Assembly (NCBI GenBank): GCA_019787685.1
Contig: JAHNUO010000014.1
Span: 744,001 to 808,000 of the forward strand
From: Chiua virens
Lineage: Eukaryota > Basidiomycota > Agaricomycetes > Boletales > Boletaceae
Direction of reading: 5' to 3'
DNA length: 64,000 nt
Shown: piece after piece, positions 21,538 through 31,821 of the stretch
Position numbering within the stretch: the stretch's first letter is position 1
Layout: every line of letters starts with the position of its first letter
Notes under the pieces: generated by a model
The model's database searches: none
Told to the model about the DNA's origin: nothing
What the model saw: only the letters and a program-made list of their open reading frames with translations
Made by a program: the position numbers and the translations under genes

Positions 21538-22725
21538 ATGTAAGTGTCCTCTCAGAGCGAATATAACTGTGATTAATAATTTGTCAGGTTCGTTGATAAA
21601 TTACCTTGCATTGCACCCCATCTCCTTGACGAAGTGCAAGTCCCTTCTGATGATGATCCACACGATATTCGTGACTATCTGTTCTACTATGATCCCATAT
21701 ATTTTCCTCTTCAAAATGCCTCGTGTTTCGATACCCCCGAAAACTTCTGTGTTTGGTTGAAGAACACTTTGAAGGTTCACTCGGTTTTATGCATGCAATG
21801 CAATGTTGAATTCATTGGTTCTGTCTCGTATGATGGTATAAATATCACCATTTTATTTGTCCCTGCTCGTCTAACATTTGTCAACCCCCCCATATACTTT
21901 GCTGATAGCAATTATACCCATTGTCGCCTTCTGCGAGAAATTGTTGATGAATCACACTCCCAAAGTGATATGTGCCAATCTCGATTGTCTGATAGACGAC
22001 GGGACCTTCCACCATGGTTTTTTTATGTTGACTCTGTGTACGAGGCTAACTTGAGCTCTTTACCAGTTGATGTTCTCGCCAAGTTGGTATCATCTCTGTG
22101 TATTGGAAACTGGCGCTTGAAAAGGAATATGGTTTCTGCTATAGTATCTCATTTCGTTTGTTGTTGTGCATCATTCCTGACTCTTAGCTTAGCTGACTTG
22201 GCGCGGGAATGTGAACACGTCAATCTGCCCGATACCTGTGATTGGGACCACCTTTCCCTTGTAGCGTCTTATTTCGAGCGTTTGTATGGACATGAAGTGG
22301 CTATTTGCCTACGTAATACTGCCCCCGCCACCTGTATTTGTTGCTGATGCAACTACCACATTGATTTCTTGGGCTTCTTTATCACCCAATGCTCTCGTAG
22401 ATGCTCTCCGTGAATTGACTCTCGACTCGATATCAACCTGTATTCAGCGTCTTATATCTCCTGGTCGCCCATCTGTTAATTCACGTTCGCGCCGCAAAAC
22501 ATGTACGGGACTGGTGAACCACATTATCGAACGTGTCCGATATCGAGTATCAACCTAGAAACATTGTATGATGTTTTACTCGCCTATTTCCCCTTTGCTT
22601 CTCCTGATGAGTTGTCAAGGGAGACCTTCGTGTTGCGCATCCTTCAATACAAATATAGTGACGACATTATCTCATGCTTATCAAAAGCCTTGAGCTCTCC
22701 TCTGGAGATTCGGCCGCAAGTGTAA
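21538..22725 (+). CDS. DUF6570-protein N-terminus-like gene inside Harbinger 1
   Basis: The proposed start codon is split by an intron: AT at 21538-21539, a 48-bp GTAAGT...CAG intron at 21540-21587, then G TTC GTT GAT. The exon from 21588 encodes FVDKLPCIAPHLLDEVQVP and continues openly to about 22340, including LPVDVLAKLVSSLCIGNW and CDWDHLSLVASYFERLYG. A frame change near 22320 leads to LSPNALVDALRELTLDSIST (about 22385-22440) and then LETLYDVLLAYFPFASPDEL (about 22557-22616). Repeated short amphipathic helices of this kind precede the cysteine region in DUF6570 proteins, and the DUF6570 C-terminal part lies 2 kb upstream at 18170-19540, but in the wrong order to be one gene. No catalytic motif; function unknown. 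The similarity is an inference from pattern. Confidence 0.45.
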
Positions 22726-22984
22726 GCTGGACAAGGTGATCGAAAAGAAGCTTCCACTGACTATGATCATGCGTGGCCTAATGTAGTTCCCTGGTGGTGC
22801 AACCAGTTTCTTGTCGATTTCTTGATAAATTTCCACCCAATGTCACGTACATGTTTCTGAGAATCTTAGAAATTATTTGTCTTGCTGTTTGTCATTGTGT
22901 ATTAGCCAGTAGGAGTCGGGGACTGGCGCCTCCACGCGCCGCTACGATATCGTAACTGACCTCAACTCATCTCAGCGCCCCAGT

Positions 22985-24338
22985 ATGCCTCTTCCGCTTT
23001 CCCCAGCACACCGTCAACGGGTCTTACAGTATGTCTCTTTACTCATCACTATCATCACCTGTGCCATCGGAGTTGTTGTCGCAACTCTGAAGGAGGCACG
23101 CAAGAAGCCTCGAGGGCTGGGTGATCGAACTGATGACTGGTCACCCAGAACGCATACGGACCGAGCTCGGGGTCCATATCAATGTGTTTGAGGAACTCGT
23201 ATCGGTACTTCGAGACCACGGTTACACAAGTTCACGCTCGGTTTCACTTGAGGAGCAGCTAGCAATCTTCCTGTACATGTGCGTTACTGGCCTGCCAGTT
23301 CGACATGTTGGGGAGAGATTCCAACGTTCAAATGATACTATTTCATGGTACGATAGTCGATTCCACGCCCAGAATCGATCGTGATATGTTCTGTCTATTA
23401 GCTACTTCCGCAAGTTGACTGTAGCATTCTCAAGCCCTTCGATCTGTCGTGCCTATATCAAGCCACCTGCGCAGAACACCCTGTCATCAAAAATTCAAAA
23501 CAACCCCAAGTTCTATCCGTACTTCAAGAACGCCATTGGTGCCATAGATGGCAGTCACATCCCAATCGCAGTCCCTACTTATCTTCACGACGTTTTTCGC
23601 AATCGCAAGGGATATCTTTCCCAAAACTGTCTTTTCATTTGCGACTTCGATCTCCTATTCACGTATTCTCTCACAGGATGGGAGGGATCAGCGTCGGATG
23701 CCCGTATTTACGACGATGCGCGCACTCGCAACCTGCATATTCCCGATGGAAAGTTTCTGCTCGGCGATCTTGGTTTCCCTTTGCAGGACAAATTACTCGT
23801 CCCTTACCGTGGTACCCGGTACCATTTAGCTGAATGGGGACGTTCTAATCTGAGGTATGCCGATGCACTCATTCTTAGCATGCACGCATGGACTCTATGC
23901 CACCACAGACCAGCAAATCGTGAGGAACTCTTCAATTTACGACATGCGTCAGCACGAAATGTGATTGAACGAACTTTCGGGGTGTTAAAACGGCGTTTCC
24001 GGATTCTACATCTAGCTACAAGGTTTTCTATCGAAATCCAAGCTCAGATCCCAATCGCTTTGTGCGTTATCCACAATTTTATCCGCATTCACGATCCAGA
24101 AGATGGTCCTGGACAGCAAGTTGAAGATCTGCACGAGGACGCAGGGTATGATGCTGGCCCGGGTGGAGATGGGTTTTGCGTCGTTCCTGAGAACAATGGA
24201 GTTGGAGCCGAGGGCAATGTCTTGCGTGCAGCACGGGAGTTTCGCGATAGAATTGCCGAGGCGATGTGGAATGATTATGTCGCAATTAGGGACGCACGCG
24301 CCGGTGGTGCCAATGACGAGTTGTACGAAGGTCTCTAG
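22985..24338 (+). pseudogene. PIF/Harbinger transposase (DDE_Tnp_4), nearly intact
   Basis: Exons 22985-23347, 23402-23854 and 23909-24338 are separated by two 54-bp GT-AG introns. Exon 1 has an N-terminal hydrophobic stretch, then, in a frame shifted by one base near 23113, GHPERIRTELGVHINVF, the HTH region LEEQLAIFLYMCVTGLPVRH and ERFQRSNDTIS. Exons 2-3 carry the catalytic domain: AIDGSHIPIAV (first D), GWEGSASDARIY, LLGDLGFPL (second D) and NVIERTFGVLKRRFR (E). Joining across intron 2 gives NLRPANREELFNLRHA. The three acidic residues are all present, so only the one-base frameshift in exon 1 prevents a full-length protein; a sequencing or assembly error there cannot be excluded. It converges on the Myb/SANT gene, with 70-260 bp between 3' ends. 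A DDE transposase of this family cuts and pastes at TWA targets together with its Myb-like partner. Confidence 0.9.
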
Positions 24339-24411
24339 CTAGTAGGCATATCCATCATGATTCGAACAACTACAATTTGAATGCATACAACATAGCAACA
24401 GGACAAGATTA

Positions 24412-26042
24412 CATGGCTGCAGAGGGATCTTCTAAATAATTTTCGAACAGTACTTGACCAGACGTAGAATACATGTGAGAGTCACCGCCTCCCACCAGGC
24501 CGAAGTCCAGAGCTGCAGCACCTGCCACATGTGAAGATGACCCTGACACGGCAGGGGTAGAGAACATGAGGGCCGGGGAGGCAGGAAAGTTGGCGTCAGG
24601 GGAAACATTGGGAGAGAAGAGAGCAGGAAAGCTGGTGGTGGGGGGAGCGGGAGTTGAATTCAAATTCTAGGCCGCAGCGTAAAAGCCTGTACCCAGAGTT
24701 GCAGACTCGGAGGGGGGGGTGATTAAATTGTTGATGGTATTGTGTGGCGATCATCCGACGGATCTGGGGGTTTGCTGTTGCAGCGTACACCTTGCATATC
24801 GTTTCGTCCCTCATCATGGCGAGGGAAAGGAAGGCCCGAATGTCGGGGGATAGTAGTTCGTCTTGATTCAGATGCAAGATAGCCTGGAGCAAATAATCCG
24901 GTTGTGCCGCTGGCGCCTCCTGATTTGGAGGGGGGGGTTGGGAGTGGGTGGCTATGGGCGATTGCTGAGATGGCGCGGGAATGGAGGGTGAGTTCGAGAC
25001 AAGGACCTCTTTGAGGACATCACCAATGTGGTTGATAGCGCCCGTCATTCCTGTGATTGCCGCCGCCTGTGACATATTCGACTCGGCAACAGCACCGGTT
25101 CTAGATCGTTTAGAAGCAGGGGCAGAGGGATTTGGGGTCTTAATGGGTGGAGTGCACCCAGAGGCTGACTGTCGAGCCAATATTCTTCTTCCTGTGGCAG
25201 AGGGGGGCGGAGTAGGCTTGGAATTGTGAACTGCAGACGACGATGGGAGTGAGGTAAAGGACGACTGGTGTCCGGCACCAGACATCTCAGAAAAAGTCCG
25301 CTTGGGACTGGCAAAAGACTCAGAGGGAGACGCGATGGATTGCAGCATTGAGATGGTGTCGTGGATAGCAGTCGCCTGTGTGGTTGCTTGTGGAGACACG
25401 ATACCTGGTGCGAGCCGGAGAAGACTTTGGAGAGATATGGTGGGTGCAGTAAGTATACCGGGGGGCTGTGAATTACTGCCAGCAGCAGAGGAACCGAAAT
25501 CCGATACGGACTCTGCCGCATCCGCCTCCTCGCCAACCTCCAGAGCGTATACACCCCGCGCCCCTCCTGATGAGGCACATAACTGCTGCATCTTAGGGTA
25601 GTGGATCCACCCACTCTCCGAGAACGGTGCCATTTCCCTGGCCTGTGAGGTATTCGAAGCCAAAAATGACTGCCAATTTGCCTTCTCCGACGGTGTGGCA
25701 ACATTAGCACCATTCGTGTTGTCCCAATGACATCCTGAGCGACAGCGATATGATTCGATGGCATTGTATATTTTCTTCAGCTAAATTCTTGGGTCAATAC
25801 GAAGAGCATCATGCGACCCATAGTACACTTACCTTATCCCACTTGCTGGAAATAGCGTTCGCATGCTTATCCGTCCCAACGTGTGTCACAGCTGCAGTCC
25901 AAGTAGATTGTTTGAAGTTTGAGTTGTTACAGATTTTACCGACAGATTGCTCTTGGATGAGGAAATCGAGGAGGCGACTGATCTCTTCATCAGTCCAGTC
26001 TTTGACACGACTTCGTTTCGGTATTGATTGGGCTTGAGACAT
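24412..26042 (-). pseudogene. Harbinger-encoded Myb/SANT-like DNA-binding protein
   Basis: Start ATG at 26042. Exon 1 (26042-25833) encodes the SANT-like domain: DWTDEEISRLLDFLIQEQSV, CNNSNFKQSTWTAAVTHV and NAISSKWDK. A 52-bp intron (25832-25781) leads to exon 2 with LKKIYNAIESYRCRSGCHWD and a long Ser/Pro/Ala-rich linker, then PDYLLQAILHLNQDELLSPD and IRRMIATQYHQQF. A run of eight C (complementary to the G run near 24710) shifts the frame; the natural C-terminus appears to resume as PSESATL, crosses a TAG, and ends ENYLEDPSAAM at 24412. As sequenced the frame instead stops at 24596. In PIF/Harbinger elements this second protein binds the TIRs and helps nuclear import of the transposase (established for the superfamily). 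Confidence 0.85.
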
Positions 26043-26230
26043 GATTTCAACAGTTTTGTAGCCACAAAGTGCTGCAAATGAGGCGAAGCCTACACAAACG
26101 TTGTAAATGTAGAAGAAAGAGTAGGAAGGAGCGTGAAGCGAAACCATCTTGGGTGGAGGGTCACCGGGGGAGGGCAAGTTGACTGCGAATTTTTCAAACC
26201 CAGATTCTCGGTTATGGTACAACATTGTAA

Positions 26231-26284
26231 CCTTACCGAGATAGCTAGCTATTATCTAGCACCAACCCGACTACCGAACTGACT
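26231..26284 (-). repeat. Harbinger 1 right TIR
   Basis: Inverted copy of 19549-19602; plus strand ends CTACCGAACTGACTC. Confidence 0.92.
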
Positions 26285-26629
26285 CAAAAGTTTAGTGTTT
26301 TCTCTCTGACAGGTTGTTTGATCTGAGCATTGTCGAAATTGCTCTCAAACTCAAGTACGTCCCTCCTCTCATCGGTTTTGATCCAAAGCTAATATTGTAT
26401 CGGGGCAAACTGTGGAGCCCTTATCCCCCAGGAGTTCGGCTCTCTTGTGATTCTGACGCCCCTTTGACGGAAACCCATGTCAGTTACAGCCTACTCCGTC
26501 GGGAATTTGGCTTTGAAGATATCCAATCAATACAAGCTACGCAACCTTGTTGCATCTTTCTGCTTGGCCCATTACTTCTCACTGGCATCGCCGGTGCCAA
26601 TTTATGTGAACTAGTCAAGCAAAGTGGAC
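26285..26629 (+). other. Unrecognised open frame right of Harbinger 1
   Basis: A plus frame from 26314 encodes FDLSIVEIALKLKYVPPLIG and runs 113 codons into the hairpin below. I do not recognise it; it could be residual coding sequence of the gene that Harbinger 1 interrupted. Confidence 0.3.
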
Positions 26630-26658
26630 GAACTAGGGCCCCGGAGGGGCCCTAGTTC
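26630..26658. repeat. Perfect 13-bp stem, 3-nt loop hairpin
   Basis: GAACTAGGGCCCC at 26630-26642 pairs with its complement at 26646-26658; loop GGA. It marks the left edge of a GC-rich tract (26640-27140) unlike its AT-richer surroundings. Confidence 0.9.
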
Positions 26659-28799
26659 CAAGTCCGTGTGCAAGGGGGTGGATCTCGGGCCGTCATTCCT
26701 GTCGTGCGCGCCTGTCAGGCGCCCCTCTCCGAGGATCAGGGCCGGGCGTCAGAGCCGCAGGGTCGGGTGACTACAGTACGTACCGTGCAGGCAAGGGGGT
26801 GGGCTTGGGCGTGCGGTTTCGAGCCTGCGAAAGCTCTCGTCAGGGGGCTACCGCTACCCCGACCGCCTCCCTCCGAGGCCGCCTATGATCCTCCCACTCT
26901 GCTGCCATAGGGAGTTGGCCTTGGTGGCACGACCCAGTGGAGAGTGGTGTGCTGGATGGGTGAAGGCGGGTGGGCAGTATCGAGGCTTGATAAAGGGAGC
27001 AGAGCTCCGGGTCCCACGGGCAGTACGGGTCCTGCGGGGGGGCCCGTCCTGCGCTATTTCGGATCTAGTGCGGGTGCTATGCGGGGATCCGCATAGATCC
27101 GATCCCCCTCGCCATACCCGAGGGCATTCTCCGCAGCGACACGGAATATACTTAAGGTTCACCATCCTCATGTTCCATTACCTACTTGCATTATTGCCGT
27201 CATCACACTATTCAAAGTTATATAGTATTTTGTATTTGTTTCACAACATGCACTTGCTTGCGGGTTCAGGTTTGCCCGGAGGACCATGTAATATCAATGA
27301 AAGGCCAACAAAGCCTTGGAGGTCCGGTCACCTTACAATGAAATACTCCGGTTTGTGCGAGCCTTTTAGGACCGGGGTGGCTGCTTAAGAGGCATCCAAG
27401 GCATGCCGACAATTTATGGCCTTTAAAGGTGTTTAAGGCAAAGTCATTCTCATTGCGGGGCACTTGGAGGTACAAATGTCTTAATCGGCATGCAAGGACT
27501 TAGAAGGGCCTCGAGTCAACCTCCAATGGAGTTACACGTAGGACAGCAAAATTTTGACCACGGTGTTGACTACGAAACCGTGCTACTTTACCAGGTAGGT
27601 GTCGAGTCGAGTTCGTATGCGATGGTGGCTTGGATAGAGCAATGTAGAAGGTCGCGAAAGTCAGATTTTCTGCGGAATGCAGGGGAGGATGAATCCAGCT
27701 AAATGTGAGATGAGATCTGCGTCATTCCGTATGTGAGGGGGAGCACACCGTAACACCCATTGGAATCCATTTGCGCGTTTCCGGCGAGCGGGGTTTGGCT
27801 TCACTGGCATTGCACGTCCATTTCCTTCTCGTGGTGTTTTCTCTGCTTTTTTGAGGGGACGGGTCGCGTTGCCGGAGTCGTTCTCCATGGCCTCGCCGTA
27901 GACGTTGGTATCAATCTCTTCAAGTTCCGTGACTCGCTTCCTTGCCCTTGCCTCCGTGGTGGCTGGACTGGACGGATGTCGTTTTGTCCTGGGACTCGGA
28001 GGTAACCTGCTTGACCCTCGCTGGCAGTTTCAAAACGAGGGGAGACTCAACGGAACCGGTGGAACCATTCTCATCGGGGCTCCTGGCGGAAGTTCCTTGA
28101 GCGGCGTTGCGTGAACCTAAGACATGTTGTCAGTAGAGATATCCCTTGTGAGGCTGACGGACTATATGTCACTACGGCTGCCCGAGCGAGAGTTGGTACC
28201 TGTCGATTGACTGATACGATATCGTTGCTCTTTTCGGTGTCCTTTTGCGCGTTTGAGGGGCCTTGATTGGCTCGTGCCCCTTTGTCGGATTCTAAGGCAG
28301 GTTGGTGAATTGCATTGAGGACTGAAGAATAACTGACCATCAGGCGTGGCAGCGAACGACACACTGGTGCGTCCATCGTCCTCCGGTCTTACCAGAGGCC
28401 AAGTCTGCTCATATGGTTTACTTCTTTCCACTGGACATCGTAGCTGTCAGGTGTTGAGTAGGCGGAAGTAGTGCGCATGTCACGGTGAAGACGCACTGTA
28501 TGTGGCGTCACTGTCCTTTGACATATTTGCAGAAACCTTGAATCGGGGAGGAATGGGCTCATATATTCCAATGCGGTAACGTTTGTCAGCCCACAAGTGA
28601 ATAGAAGCCGAGTCTACCGTGGCGAGCACGTATCTCGGCGTCCGAATCATCTTCATTCCTCTTATCCGTCTCCCTGGGATTGGTGGCATAACGGCGATGT
28701 GCTTGTGGACGTTCCGATCCCTCACGTATTTTGTTGCGCGAAATAGAGATGCTTGTTAGCTCACGAGTAAGTGGAAATCGAGACTCTACCTTCAGGTTC
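26659..28799. other. No supported gene; low-complexity minus-strand frames
   Basis: 26660-27140 is GC-rich and non-coding in appearance. Between 27660 and 28740 the minus strand has several short frames rich in S, R, E and T (for example MPPIPGRRIRGMKMIRTPRY at about 28690-28630). They may be decayed downstream exons of the DUF6698-like gene or another gene; no domain is visible. Confidence 0.4.
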
Positions 28800-30173
28800 C
28801 CTAGCAGCCTTGTGGGCACGTATCACATCCATGCCATCCGAGTCGCTGTCGTCGTCCTTATTCTTCATAAGCAACAGTTTGTTGCCATTCTTTGAAGGGA
28901 TGGAGAGCCTAATGTTGGTCAGTCCAATTGCCAGAATATCTTGAGAGGGTGACTCACCTTCTCCACCATGACAACGTCTCTTTCACCCATGGATCGCGTT
29001 TGTCTTCAAACATCTCGACAATCCTCCAATACAAGTCATTGAGGTCCATGTCGCCAATCACATGTGTCCATTGAGGGGCATGGCTGAGGGTATATCTACA
29101 GGCTTCTCATCAATAGTGCGTTGCAAAAAAAAAAAAGAGGTATAAGTAAAATGTACGATGATGTGGACACACGCTATCATGTGCTCGTTGATGCCTTGAA
29201 GCTTGAAGTCCCCATCCACGGTCCTTTGACCCTTTCGAGCTCTTCTTCATATCAGATTCGTTCATGGCAGTCGAGGGACCAAAAAAGAGATGTCGGTAAA
29301 ACTGGTGAAATGGTGAGAACATCTATCGTAGTGTAAACTGCGAACAAACCCGGGCCACAGCATGGTTGCGGAATAAGCCTTTTGTTCTATCCGATGGATC
29401 ATGCACGCCTTCCTCGTAGAATCTGGCTGGTCATCTTGAGGCGGCCATTCGTATCTCGCCTACTTGGAACAACTGCAGGCCGCTGTCAGGTATGGTGGTG
29501 GTTAGCAATAGTTCATCTGCTATCACGGCGAGAGCTCACAGCTCAGTGCCAGTATCAAACTGGTCGAGTTTCCTTGCAGGGCATAGGAAGCGCGCCAACT
29601 GAGGATGAAAGATGCCACGCATTGACTTGTCCGAAACCTCCGGGATGGGTGGGTCGAGAGCGTCGGACTTGCTGAATTTGTTCTGAGGGAAGTATTTGAG
29701 GCCCTTGTGCTTCACGGAACTGAGATCAGCTGAACACATGTCGCTCATCTCCCTTGCGATCTAAAGGAGTCAGACATGGTATACGCCGATATATGCGGGG
29801 TATATGGGGTGTAACGCACCTCGTTTATAATCTTCTTTAGTCCGTTTCGCGATACCATTTCCAACTTGGCTCTGAGGTTGGGCATGAGCTTCAAAATGCC
29901 TCTGTAGAGATGAAGTCGTTGCTCTGTCTCAATCAAGCTTCTTAAAAGTTCAATGAGCCAGATAAAAGAAAGGATAAACTTGACGAACAGCATCTGAGTT
30001 GCCTGACACGTCCCAGAGCTTATGTAAGTCACCTTGCTTGGCAAGGTCATTTCCCCGTGTTGGGTTCGTGTGCAAAACGTCCATAGTAGTAAACAAATTA
30101 AGTAATCCATGTCTAAACTGGTCGAGGATAAGGATAAAGGTCGAAAAGGAGCACGATGATGATTCGCCTTCAT
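28800..30173 (-). pseudogene. DUF6698-like protein
   Basis: Reading leftward: LYRGILKLMPNLRAKLEMVS and LKKIINE (about 29910-29820); after an intron GLKYFPQNKFSKSDALDPP then MRGIFHPQLARFLCPARKLD (about 29705-29560); after another intron FQVGEIRMAAS, a TGA where the family has tryptophan, PARFYEEGVHDPSD and GLFRNHAV (about 29440-29350); FYRHLFFGPSTAMNES (about 29305-29260); HAPQWTHVIGDMDLNDLYWR and IVEMFEDKRDPWVKETLSWW (about 29080-28970); and a tail with KNKDDDSDSDGMDVIRAHKA. This is the block order of DUF6698 proteins, an Agaricomycete family of unknown function usually about 350 residues long. The TGA at about 29430 and the poly-A/T run at 29127-29138 damage the frame. Coding above 30030 overlaps an inverted repeat and may not be native. 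Confidence 0.75.
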
Positions 30174-30342
30174 GCTATACAGTCTGGATGTGTCTTCTTA
30201 TACATGTAATACTTAACTCACTTATCGATTAAATTCTCCTACAAGCAAGGTGCCCTGCTGGCAACGCCAGCCCTTTCCTAGTTACTTACTACTACGGACG
30301 TTTTGCACACGAACCCGACACGGGGAAACGACCTTGCCAAGC
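30036..30342. repeat. Inverted repeat pair (~57 bp arms)
   Basis: GCTTGGCAAGGTCATTTCCC ... CATAGTAGTAA at 30036-30093 is repeated inverted at 30285-30342 with about three mismatches. The 190-bp spacer has no gene. It could be a small MITE or a transcript-level hairpin. Confidence 0.75.
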
Positions 30343-31110
30343 ACAAGCCATAGTACGAGGAAATTCAGTACAATATCTCCTACAGCTTTAGAGTCGCTGG
30401 CTCTCGCTGACAGGCGCGGTCCTCCAGAATGTCTAATCCCCAAGTCGGTCCTCCTTCCGTGCTCGCTACTTGCGTTCATGTGCTCTCTCCCACAGATTTT
30501 CCCGCCTCCGCTCAAGCATGAATATGTGATGGCAGTGTTGGCCCTCGTGCCCAAGAGCTTCGTCCACCGGAGCGGATCACTTCAACACTGCGATACACCC
30601 TTCTTTGAGAACACGATCGCTAGCGAGGACGTTCTGGCAGCCACTCGGGCTCTTGCGAACCGTGGAATTTCCTGGAAGCCACCCTACACGGTCTGCAACA
30701 GAGATCGTGATGCTTCTCTGTCCTCCAGAACCCCCCGAACCCATCGCTCGGTACGTACCAGCACCGGCCTATGATCGTGATCCTAACCTTCCTATTACAT
30801 CTAGTAATCCAGCTCTGAGTTCTCTACCTGCGCTGTCTGCCCCCAAGTATTTCGCCCATTCGCCTGACGTGGGACGGCAGCCATGTGCTTGTGCGTGGCA
30901 GACACATACCGTGTTCCACACTCCCCTCCGGACCTCCCAGTTACCAACCACGATGCCAACTTTTCCTCCAAGCACCACCTTGGCAGACCATTTCCAGCGA
31001 CACCTCCAGTCCCACCTTTTCTGATTTGGATTCTCGACAAGAGTATGACCTGCACCGCGCCCCATCCAAGTTGATAATCTCTACTCTTCCCGAAGGCTCG
31101 CTTATCGATC
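30343..31110. other. Possible 5' exons of the RING gene
   Basis: Long overlapping frames exist on both strands (for example 30250-30774 plus), without a recognisable domain. The C-rich plus strand would encode serine/proline-rich sequence, as often found upstream of RING domains. Confidence 0.3.
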
Positions 31111-31821
31111 TTGACGATGACAGCCTCGACACGTCATCTCAACTCGCTTCAAACCTATCATACTTATAAGGATATTTTCGGCCTCGACCACGATAACCGC
31201 GGCGACAATGACAGCGCGAGCGACAGTGGTACCGTGAGCCAGCCTGGACCTTGGACCCCTACAGCGAGTGGTTTCGCCTCCACGTCCAGCATCACGCTTT
31301 CCACCGCTACCAGTCGTTCCGTAGAGTTCTTTGACACGTCCATGCAGACGACCCCGACTTCTGACGTTCCGGATATCAATGGCCTGGTGTCTAGTCTGGG
31401 CGACCACGGCATGTTCGGACGGGTCTAATTATGACGTGAGTTCCAGCGTTCTTGGATCGATCAAGTGTTCCTGCCTAGGCCCTTCTCCTTATCACCGATC
31501 TTCTTGCCGCGTCGCCGCCACCACCACCGGCTACTGTCCGTTTACCACTTGGAGAGAGTGACGGGGACGGCATTGATTCAGAGCCCGCCGGACCCGTCGT
31601 ATCTCGTTGGTAAGGTCGAGCTCGTGCGGAGGCGTGTGACGAACAGACGCTTCAAGTTGAAGATGTCCTTGCTCGGCGTGGCCATGGAGAAGTGTGCGAT
31701 TTGCATGACGCAATTCAAGGCTGACGATGCGGGCATGTTTCGGTGCTGAAGCTTGAAGGAAAACTGGCTGGATCAGAACCAAACGTGCCCGCACTGTGGG
31801 GAACGGCTCGGCACGCGCTGA
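31111..31821 (+). pseudogene. RING-type E3 ligase-like gene with damaged RING
   Basis: 31111-31428 encodes a Ser/Thr-rich stretch. From 31561 a frame encodes KVELVRRRVTNRRFKLKMSL and LLGVAMEKCAICMTQFKADD (about 31610-31725), then AGMFRC, a TGA at 31747-31749, and after it KENWLDQNQTCPHCGERLGT to a stop at 31819-31821. The C-x2-C at the start and C-P-H-C at the end are RING cysteines and the tryptophan before the last pair fits RING-H2. The central ligands (normally C-x-H-x2-H/C) are gone, replaced by the stop and SLK. The parent would be a ubiquitin ligase; this copy should not bind its second zinc. Confidence 0.65.

Larger units (their letters stand above)
19549..26284. mobile_element. PIF/Harbinger element 1 (~6.7 kb) with nested insertion
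   Basis: 54-bp terminal inverted repeats at 19549-19602 and 26231-26284 differ at one base. Inside are a DDE_Tnp_4 transposase gene (plus) and a convergent Myb/SANT gene (minus), the standard two-gene content of PIF/Harbinger elements. It also encloses a 1.8-kb array-type element and a DUF6570-N-terminus-like gene. No clean 3-bp target duplication is seen (TTA left, AAA right). It interrupts the DUF6570 pseudogene. Confidence 0.8.

Noticed and set aside
26630..26680. Helitron 3' terminus
   Set aside because: A hairpin exists but no CTRR end followed by T lies at the expected distance, and no 5'-TC partner was found.
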